Positions 55,767 through 64,000 of a stretch of DNA of 64,000 nucleotides are shown in pieces (positions within the stretch are counted from its first letter, which is position 1; each line of letters begins with the position of its first letter). Position numbers and translations under genes: made by a program. Source of the DNA: Macrosoma leucophasiata (taxonomy: Eukaryota > Arthropoda > Insecta > Lepidoptera > Hedylidae). Location: assembly GCA_036365455.1 (NCBI GenBank), contig JAWQUS010000007.1:23018001-23082000 (forward strand). Reading direction: 5' to 3'. The notes below the pieces were generated by a model. That model was not told the DNA's origin. It saw only the letters and a list, made by a program, of their open reading frames with translations, and made no database searches.

Positions 55767-56209
55767 GGGGGCGTCCATAAATTACGTGAGGTGGGTTTTT
55801 TTATTTTCTGTCCCCACCTCCCCCCTGGTGAGAGGTCGTGAGATTTTATTCAACCCCCTCCCCCTTCCTCCAATCTCACATTAGATTTTTCAAAAAGTAG
55901 GTACCTATGTAAGCGCTTTGGATTTTTATTAAAAAAGAAAAAAAATGCTTCGGAGGTACCTACTTACTTTTATTTACAACTAGTTAAAACTAGTAATTAA
56001 TATCGCTGATAGCTATAAGTGTGATGAAGATTAAGCAATAGAGTACGAAAATCGAAACGATTGCGATTAAAAAAATAACATCTACTAAATCAGAAAAAAA
56101 ATTACGTGATATTTCCCGAGACCCCCTTTCTCCCCAACGTAAGATTAGATGAGATTTGTCTCGACCCCCTCCTCCCCTTAAACATCTCACGTAATTTATG
56201 GACGCCCCC
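55767..56209. mobile_element. MITE with perfect 24-bp TIR
   Basis: Ends GGGGGCGTCCATAAATTACG... and its exact complement; TTT outside each end. 443 bp, with C-rich and G-poor tracts inside. Downstream of lgd. Confidence 0.75.
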
Positions 56210-56371
56210 TTTCAAGAATATTGGACCGTGCCGTAAGAGTTCTATGAACAGTCATATCTTCGAAAGAAAATTTGATCTATAGTTTGTGCGTTATGAGTAA
56301 AATATACTTGCAAATCGGACCGTGGAGGACTTAAGCCATATGCGTACGTAATGGTCATTATCCAGAATAGA

Positions 56372-56673
56372 GCAACACGGGCCACCGGCCGCGGCGGACC
56401 GGAGGGGAGTAGCCATAGCGTTAATTACCGATGCAAAACAGTCTGTCATTATTTGCGGGGGGAAATACGTGTGATATACGCACACACAACAAATATCGTG
56501 TATTACTACGAAACTCACACCTTGGATTTAACAAAATATATAAACAATTTCACGCACATTTTTAAACATCTGGGTGACAGGCATAGGAGCACTTGCACTT
56601 GTACTTTGACAGAGGGGAAAGCCTGCATATGGCTACTCTCCTGCGGTCCGCCGCGGCCGGTGGCCCGTGTTGC
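56372..56673. mobile_element. MITE with GC-rich ~45-bp TIR
   Basis: Ends read GCAACACGGGCCACCGGCCG...GAGTAGCCAT and the near-complement. Related partial copies at about 63010-63240 and 29990-30120. Confidence 0.72.
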
Positions 56674-57309
56674 AATATGTGGTCCAGTGTATGCAGCAGA
56701 CAGTGGTACTAAATTAAAGAGTTGTTTGTTAAGAATCATTATTCAATAGTTAACTATTATTTTACTTCCCTGAATGGGACTTGGCATGAAGAAACATACA
56801 AACATACATACTATTATTTTAGTTTCAAACTATGTTACTGAATTCTATTAAACACGCTGCGTAGAGAACATAATTTTATAAATTTTACTAGTATACATTG
56901 TTTTTGTTCACTGCAATACATATTTCAGTTTTATAATGTGCTTTATGTAACCTGATTAAGTCTGAATATTTTCGCATATTTTTTTTTATCCGTTTTGTCA
57001 TATCTAATAGTTTTAGACTTAATTAAAACTGCATTTAAAATAAAATGCACTATGGTATAGTGTCGTGTAAGTTATCACCTAATTATACTACTACATTATG
57101 GCTTACTGATTTATTGTTTGTAAATGTATGTAGTAGTATGTACTATCAGAGAACTAAATTTATGTTTTGATTGATTTATTATACTTTTTACTACTTCGCT
57201 TTGTATAGGTATAACTATGGTTGCACTTAGAGCGAGCTTCACAGGAGAGATACACTTTGCTTTGACTTCGAGGTGAACTTCCAACGTGTTTTGTTTCCCA
57301 GACGAGTCA

Positions 57310-57727
57310 AACTACTCCTGGTGGTAGAGTCCCAGTGTAGACTCGAGGGCGTATGCACTACCGCATTACTTAATCTCTCTGCCGCTACATGATAGTCAAC
57401 ATTATCGCGTTCCGGTTAGATGGTAATGTGGTAGTAAACTTTACTGGTGGTAGAGCTCCAGTGACAGAGCTCGCGGGCCTAGGCACCACCGCATTACCTA
57501 ATATACTTGCCGCTAAAAGGTAGTGTTCAGCACTATCGTGTTCCGGTCAGGTGGTAATGTACGGCCCTGTAATTTCCAGCACAGAGGCATAACACCTTAG
57601 GCCTCAGGAGTGGTAACGCATCTGCATTTTGACCTCGGTCTTTGTGTGGCTGTCTATAGGCTGGAGTCATTACTTAACATCAATGTGAACTGCATGCTTG
57701 TTTGCCACTTCCATAACATTAAAAAAA
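57310..57727 (+). mobile_element. Two tandem family A repeats downstream of lgd
   Basis: A partial diverged copy (57310-57430) followed by a near full copy (57442-57727) in the same orientation. Confidence 0.65.
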
Positions 57728-58211
57728 TGACTCGCCTGGTAAATTAAATTACTTGTGCTTTGAATGTAAAATATCATTTGTTGGTATACTAAACTTGTTA
57801 TATCTGTACCAAAATTTTAAAGTTTTATTTATCTGTAGGACACAGCAAAGTTTAATAAGACATTGATATATTCATCAAAATAATAAATATAAAATTAATA
57901 TTACCACAAATTGAAGACGAATAGGGATAGGGAGTAATCTCATTATTTTTGAATTTTTGTTTGCGTGGAATGTTATTGCAAACGCTGTTACGATTTTGCA
58001 TTCATCGTTCTTGGTCATGATATGATACAATACATATACCGTCATTAGACGTTCGATTTTAATGCATAATTATTGTGATTATATGTAAAAATGGACAAAT
58101 AGTTTATAGTTTATCAATTTGAAATACAAACTTTCTGCTTAGTTGAGACAAAGATATAAATAGCAATACTATGAAACATTTTAGTAAATAAATGAAATGT
58201 ATACTTTTACC

Positions 58212-58602
58212 CCCTTATTCATAAACGTACATTAGATACGTTTTAGCTATAGAATGCTTTGTCTTTGTCAGTTGTATTGCCAAATGTGCAGGATAGAAAA
58301 AGACAAAGGAGAGATTATATGTGGAGGAACGGGTGGAAGTGTTCCTCCGACGAAAAGGGAGGATCCTCCGACCAGGCGAGGTGGTAGCGCCTGGCGGGCC
58401 GCGGCCCAACGATTGACGTTGGGAAGTTGTATATATGCCAACTCTTGAGAAATCTTCGCATGTGCGATGTAATTCGAATGCACGCCATCTACCGTACTAG
58501 ACAAGTACTGTGAGGTTTTCATATGTGTTCCACTAGTTGGCGCCTTAATGTAGTGGACGCTACAGCAACACTAGCTAAAATACGTTTATGAATAAGGAGG
58601 TT
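58212..58602. mobile_element. MITE with CCTTATTCATAAACGTA ends, interrupted
   Basis: TIR CCTTATTCATAAACGTA / TACGTTTATGAATAAGG. Compared with the 145-bp copy at 52028-52173 it carries about 240 bp of extra sequence in the middle. Confidence 0.65.
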
Positions 58603-59022
58603 AGTGTTCGTGAAAACATGATATGAAATTCTTTATTTCATATTAGTTTTCTAACAAACTCTTGAAGTGCCGTTTTTAAAAAGTACCCAGAGTGAAAAAC
58701 TTACGGTAGTAATGAAATAGGTATTAATTATAATACTTTAGTTGATACCTATACTAACTGCAATAAGTAAAAGTAAAATCAAATGTTATGACGCTTTGAA
58801 GATGTTCCAGAATAACTGCAGTCCGGAAGTGCCTCGACATTTGTTATATTCAAACTAGATTATAATTTAATATTCATGTAATTATTGTATATATTGTTAC
58901 ATAATAATTATTATAGATATTGTTATTTAATTACGCAATAAATTATACCTTATTCAAATTTGATTTGTTTCTTGTGCTTGTAAAATAAAACCTATCTTTC
59001 ATATTATATATTTGAATGTTAG

Positions 59023-59535
59023 CAGTGGCGTAGCTAACATGGGTGGCACCCGGGGCGGTTGAGCCAAAAAAAGGAAATATTCCCCATTCTTATTTCTCCA
59101 TGCTCCACCGTTGTGCTGCCCCCATATTTGAACAAAATCTCGTCTCTGGCGCCCCCAGGGGTGGGACCGCTTATCGACATTGCTGTCGTCATTGTCATTG
59201 CTGACAAATTTTAAAGTCGATTTTTACTTTAACTAAATAACAATAATCGAAATAATCTACCATTATTGCTTGTTTATCACCTACGAAAACGAGAATATCA
59301 ATCAGATTAACAATACTACTTGTAAAGGAGCTACAAATCGACATGAAAATTTGACAGCAATGACAATGTCAGCAGCAATACAGATAGGCGGTAGCACCCC
59401 TGGTATTATAAATACGAAAGTGAGTTTGTTTTGCGCTTTCACATCTAAATAGCTCAAATGGTTATTTTAAGAGAGTGTGTCACCCCCAAACAGGTGGCAC
59501 CTGGTGTGGGCCCCCCCCCTATAGCTACGCCATTG
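59023..59535. mobile_element. hAT-like element
   Basis: TIR CAGTGGCGTAGCTA / TAGCTACGCCATTG, imperfect 8-bp flanks AATGTTAG and AATGTAAA (6 of 8). A foldback around CATTGTCATTGCTGACAAATT lies inside. No transposase. Confidence 0.65.
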
Positions 59536-61848
59536 AATGTAAAAGTTACATTGAATACTGCATCCTACAGATATCTGGTCAAAAACATACCAAAAAATTG
59601 AGCCTCCATGGAGATGTGTTGCCACTCCTGGGGCCTTGTGTTAATACCTAATAGGAACCCTGTAGTCGAAAATAGATTATAAGAAATAGACCGACATAAT
59701 ACACGGCCGCTTAGGGTTTCCTTTGACCAACAAGCGGCCAGGTGACCTCTTGCCCATGCGGCAATCAATACCATTCGACTGCTGAGTGCATTTTTAGTAG
59801 CAACTAGCTGTGCTGCGCGCTTTGCTACACCACCAACTGAAAAATGACAGTGGCGCCATCTGTCGAATTTGCCAACTCGGAAACCTTCGTTGGCTCATGC
59901 ACAACAACTTTGCTAAAGATCATCACATCATCAAATGCGTTCAATGCGAAACGGTGGTTTCGCACCGCTGGACTATCCGGGTCGTTTGTTAACACAAATA
60001 AAAAAGAAAAAATACTGTTAATCCAAAAAAAGAAGTATGTACCTTGTTACAGTAGAAAGAAAACAAGATCTCACGGCTGCACCAAATAGTTCCCAGTTCA
60101 GCATAATGTCAAGCCGGAGCCTGACGCTGGTTTTCAACTGGAAACTACTCGGTGGGTCACGGATATCAGTCCTAAAAGTCTATATCAATATAATAAATAC
60201 TTACTAGGAATAAACCGATACGTAAGTGCAAATAAATATTACATATTATTATCTATCTATCTATCTAATACCTTTAAACGAGCAATTCTTGTATATATAG
60301 AATCAAGATCTCGGAAACGGCTCCAACGATTTTCTTGAAATTTACAGGTTAGGGGTTTTTCGGGTCAAGAAATCGATTTATTTAGGTTCCAGGTCCAAGA
60401 AAAGCTCGGTTCCAAGTTAATAATAAATTTTCTTCATAACCGACGACTAACGCCATCTATTGATGAATAGAAGAACCATTAGTCTACTAACGTTAGTCGT
60501 TTTTTTAGCAAAGAAGAAGTGTTTGATTTGAGGTTAGACCAAAAAAATCAATTGTTTTTATTCATAATTCTTCAGTATGCAATTCAAACTAAATATAATT
60601 TTCAAAAATCGCTACGGAGCGAAGCTTGGTCAACCAGGTACTATTTATTATATATGTAGATAAAACAGGTAAAACTAAACAAAAACAAAAAAAAAATACC
60701 TACTTGAATACCAACAAATTACATAAAATATTACATAATATAAAATAAAACGTACAATATGTTTAAATATATAGGTATAAAAATATACCTATACGAGCGC
60801 ATTCAAGTGTGCCGAGATGTCATCTATCTCCATCACTGTTTGGTAGGTACCTATATCTGTTCACCACACGACCTCCCCCGACTACATCCGAGCGCTGCCG
60901 ACGGCGACGCTCAGCCGCCGTTTCCCAATCGACTTTTCCGAACGAAAGCTGGGAACCAATTATTAATTATTAGGAACCAATTATTAATTATTAGGTCGCG
61001 TGGTGAGCTGTGCTGTAATCAGCCGATGCGCAAACGTAAAAGAATAAAAAAAGAGCAAGTACCCAAGCGAGAAAAACTATCTCCATTGCCTACAATTCAC
61101 CCAATACCAACACGAAACAATTAATGACCTGTTTAATGTATTCAACAATTAGTATTTGCAACTTTGGTAAGAACCATTTACTTTATAAATAACAATCTTT
61201 TTTAAAATATTTTTTTAAAGTATTTTTATATAAGTACCTCCTTGCTTACTACTTCTGACTCTAAAGTTATATTGTATTATGTAGTGATCTTGTCACGTTA
61301 AAAGGTGTTAAATTAGTAGATAATTATGTTCATTTACAATAAGTAATCATATCTTTTTATTTTTGCAGAGAATGAATCGTAAAGTGCACGAGCAATGTGA
61401 ACTGCATGCTTGTTTATCACTTCCATTACATAAAAAAAAGCTTCATGGTTGTAACTATATAATTATGTCCTAAACGTTTGTTCACCATAATAATTTTATG
61501 TTTTATAGATTTTGCCTATTGAAGTGTTACAGGCGTTTAGGCAGTGGCGGATTTACAAATTTTCCGCCGGTAGGCTACTCAATTTTCGCCGCCCCTATAA
61601 TTTGATATCGTAGTCCACAATCATATAACTTAGGTATATTTGCTATCAATAAAATTCCAACTTTATATTTTATGCTTCATTGTCCTCCTTACATCAACTT
61701 TTTTTCTATGGTTAGAATCATTGGGAATAATGGTCTGAGCCTTGATAATTTTAACAGTAATTTTGTAATTGTTTTTATATTATTTCGCATTAACACATGC
61801 TTGTGAAATATATTTTATTTAAAGAAAAATGGAAAGAAAAAATTTGAC

Positions 61849-61922
61849 TTCAGGCGAGACTCGAACTCGCGGCCTACTGGGAATCTAGTCCAGCCGCTCT
61901 TCCAATTGAGCTACTGAAGTCC
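61849..61922 (-). ncRNA. tRNA-like sequence, left arm
   Basis: Same sequence as at 18677 but with a perfect 7-bp acceptor stem ACTTCAG / CTGAAGT. A box TAGCTCAATTGG and B box GTTCGAGTC present. Anticodon arm irregular. Confidence 0.6.
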
Positions 61923-62260
61923 TGCCCGATTTGTCAAATCTTTCCTTCACATTTATTGCCTTGCTTTATGGTAGCAGTAACGCCATCTATTGCCAACTAT
62001 GCTAAACTAAGAAAAATGGAAAGAAAATGTTTCTTTCCATTTTTCTTTAAATTAAATATATTTCACAAGCATGTGTTAATGCGAAATAATATAAAAACAA
62101 TTATTAAGGGTAAAAGCGACTTCTTTACGATATTCAATAAACTGAAATGTCTATTAATATATATCGGTTGCCTAACTAGCATAGTTGGCAATAGATGGCG
62201 CTACTGCTACCATAAAGCAAGGCAATAAATGTGAAGGAAAGATTTGACAAATCGGGCAGG

Positions 62261-62335
62261 ACTTCAGTAGCTCAATTGGAAGAGCGGCTGGACTAGATTC
62301 CTAGTAGGCCGCGAGTTCGAGTCTCGCCTGAAGTC
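62261..62335 (+). ncRNA. tRNA-like sequence, right arm
   Basis: Inverted partner of the copy at 61849, with CCTAG instead of CCCAG in the anticodon region; acceptor stem perfect. Confidence 0.6.
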
Positions 62336-63009
62336 AATTTTTTCTTTCCATTTTTCTTTAAAGAAAAGTATTTTTGTAAATAGAAATAAAAAAAATATGA
62401 ACTAATTCTGCCGCCCCTTAAAATTTGCCGCCCTAGGCTCCAGCCTACTCAGCCTGCTGGTAAATCCACCACTGCGTTTAGGTCATTCACTGTCCTGCTT
62501 GGCAGTCCTGTGACAGTACTGATACTTCACAAGTCGTGTGGGAAATATATTGTATTAGTGAATATTTCCAACACGACTGGGAGCTATCTAGGCGGCGCTC
62601 ATTTCTCCGCATTGATGGGAGCAGAAGATACCAAAGGGGCAAGTGCCCCAAAGTCTATACAGCGCCGCAAGCGTTTTGTCAAGAAGTATAAAGAAGATCG
62701 ATCGATAGTAGGCGATGTGACTGGTCTACTTCTGTCCGAAAGCGGCAGAAACGTAGGTACTATAAGGGACTGGCCAATTGATCACACGGGCACGGGTACT
62801 GTAAGATATTTATGACTGATTTTGGATAAGCAGAAGGTGGTGCGACTATACAAAGTGTACGGTGTGATAGTAACATCGACGACACAACGCAGCTTCAAGT
62901 AATGACAATAGGTTGATACCTACAACTTACGCCCTCAAACACCTCTACGTCAATGAAAAATTTGCTAATCTACCCACAAGTAAAATTGAAAATTTATTTG
63001 TTATTTTAT

Positions 63010-63240
63010 TTGCGGGGGGAAATACGTGTGTCACACACACACACACAATCCAAAAATCATCTATTACTACGAAACTCACACCTTAACTTTAACAAAATAC
63101 ATAAACAAATTCACGCACACATTTAAACATCTGGGCCTCAGGTATAGGCACACTTGTGCTTGTACTTGTACAGATGGGAAAGCCTGCTTAAGGCTACTCC
63201 TTACCGGGCCGCCACGGCCGGTGGCCCGTGTTTCTCTATG
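63010..63240. mobile_element. Partial copy of the GC-rich-TIR MITE
   Basis: Keeps the interior (TTTGCGGGGGGAAATACGTG) and the right TIR (CGGCCGGTGGCCCGTGTT); left TIR absent. Confidence 0.65.
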
Positions 63241-64000
63241 TCTCGTATAGATAGTGTAATTCGGATGCAGGTTTCGTATGTCACGTAAATATTGATACAC
63301 TTTATCAATTTCCTGTGAATAAATTATGCAACGATTTCAAAGTCAAGGCGATCTAGTGTTAGCTGCTTTTCGGAAGTGTTTATATTACACGGACTGGTCT
63401 CAAGGTTAGTCGAATTGCGAATTTGTATAATTATCAGTCGCAGATATACTTTTTTTTGGCTTTTTTACAAAACTGGTTAGATATTTAACTCCGACCACAA
63501 AACAATTTTATTATTTCGAGCATATTTAAAACTTTAGGCAAGGGCCGATGCCATTGGTAAAAATAAAAAAACAATAAAAAAAACGCACCAAAACCAAAAC
63601 GCAACCGGCGGCGTAAAGTTACGTTATAAAAATTTTTTTTAGAAAAGATAAGAAGATAAAAGGAAAAATAAAATACATTAAATTTTACAGAACTGCGTGC
63701 TTATTTTGTAGGTTTACCCAAATTTTAAAGCTCGTTTTAGCTGATAACAACACACACACTGCTAAGTTCTGCATGCACAAAACGAGTTTGGTTACTTCGT
63801 GTTGTTAGATTTAAGTCACAAGAGAGCCGGCTGTATCGCCCCAATGTATTTTAACATCACACCAGCTATAACCGGTTTTCGATCGTGAATCCGTGATCGC
63901 ACAATCAAACTTCGGCGATGTTAAATGCTGTGTACACAACTTGTGTTTGCTGGGTGTCATGCTTCAATATCTAATAATGTTTTGTAAAAATATTTTCAAC

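Larger units (their letters stand above)
61542..62474. mobile_element. hAT-like element carrying two opposed tRNA-like sequences
   Basis: TIR CAGTGG(C/T)GGATTTAC at both ends and a perfect 8-bp target duplication CGTTTAGG (61534-61541, 62475-62482). 933 bp, no transposase. The interior holds two inverted copies of a tRNA-bearing segment with a shared flank whose order is rearranged between the copies. Confidence 0.85.
54947..64000. other. Non-coding region downstream of lgd
   Basis: No gene recognised. Contains the TIR elements, family A copies and hAT-like elements listed. 55235-55440 resembles window positions 1-200. 59800-61380 and 63250-64000 show nothing definite except a (TATC)n run near 60247. 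Confidence 0.6.

Noticed and set aside
61849..61922. Functional tRNA gene with an assigned anticodon
   Set aside because: The anticodon stem has a mismatch and position 37 is a pyrimidine in the best fold; the sequence is repeated within mobile elements, so only tRNA-like is claimed.
62510..62815. 101-codon plus-strand ORF with RRKRFVKKYKEDRS
   Set aside because: No family recognised, no splice or start context; may be TE debris.

Overview
The window looks like a stretch of a lepidopteran (moth or butterfly) nuclear genome. It is AT-rich, carries two ordinary insect genes with many GT-AG introns, and its introns are packed with interspersed repeats of the kind common in Lepidoptera: tRNA-derived SINEs, Helitron-like elements, LINE 3' fragments, mariner and hAT-type MITEs. 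Species cannot be fixed from sequence alone. No prokaryotic, viral or CRISPR feature is visible.

Two genes are complete and lie head to head. On the minus strand (33707 down to 9357) is cytoplasmic dynein light intermediate chain (Dlic): 8 coding exons joined in phase to 470 codons, with P-loop, Ras-like core and C-terminal adaptor-binding helix. On the plus strand (34516 to 54946) is the CC2D1/lethal giant discs orthologue (lgd): 14 coding exons joined in phase to 783 codons, with four DM14 repeats followed by a C2 domain. Their start codons are about 0.8 kb apart, so 33708-34515 probably holds both promoters.

The most unusual structure is at the 3' end of Dlic. Two separate tandem arrays each captured part of a coding exon. 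One (about 9842-13931) repeats the last 93 bp of exon 7 plus about 49 bp of following intron. It has 29 donor-containing units, counting the real exon, and a 1,022-bp seven-unit higher-order repeat in its distal half. The other (about 8404-9445) repeats the C-terminal coding tail, stop codon and flank of the last exon every 127 bp. The copies are nearly pure, so the arrays look young, or partly affected by assembly.

Region by region: 1-8400 is AT-rich non-coding flank with MITE-like and Helitron-like repeats and two adjacent hairpins. 8404-13931 holds the two arrays and Dlic exons 7-8. 14072-33197 is Dlic introns with a Penelope-like GIY-YIG relic, a 5S-rRNA-derived SINE, LINE fragments and nested MITEs. 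34561-54826 is lgd with an apparently intact mariner, a broken mariner in opposite orientation, a twin-primed LINE insertion, and two decayed copies of lgd exon 8 inside intron 8. 54947-64000 is non-coding flank rich in TIR elements, including a hAT-like element with a perfect 8-bp target duplication that carries two opposed tRNA-like sequences.
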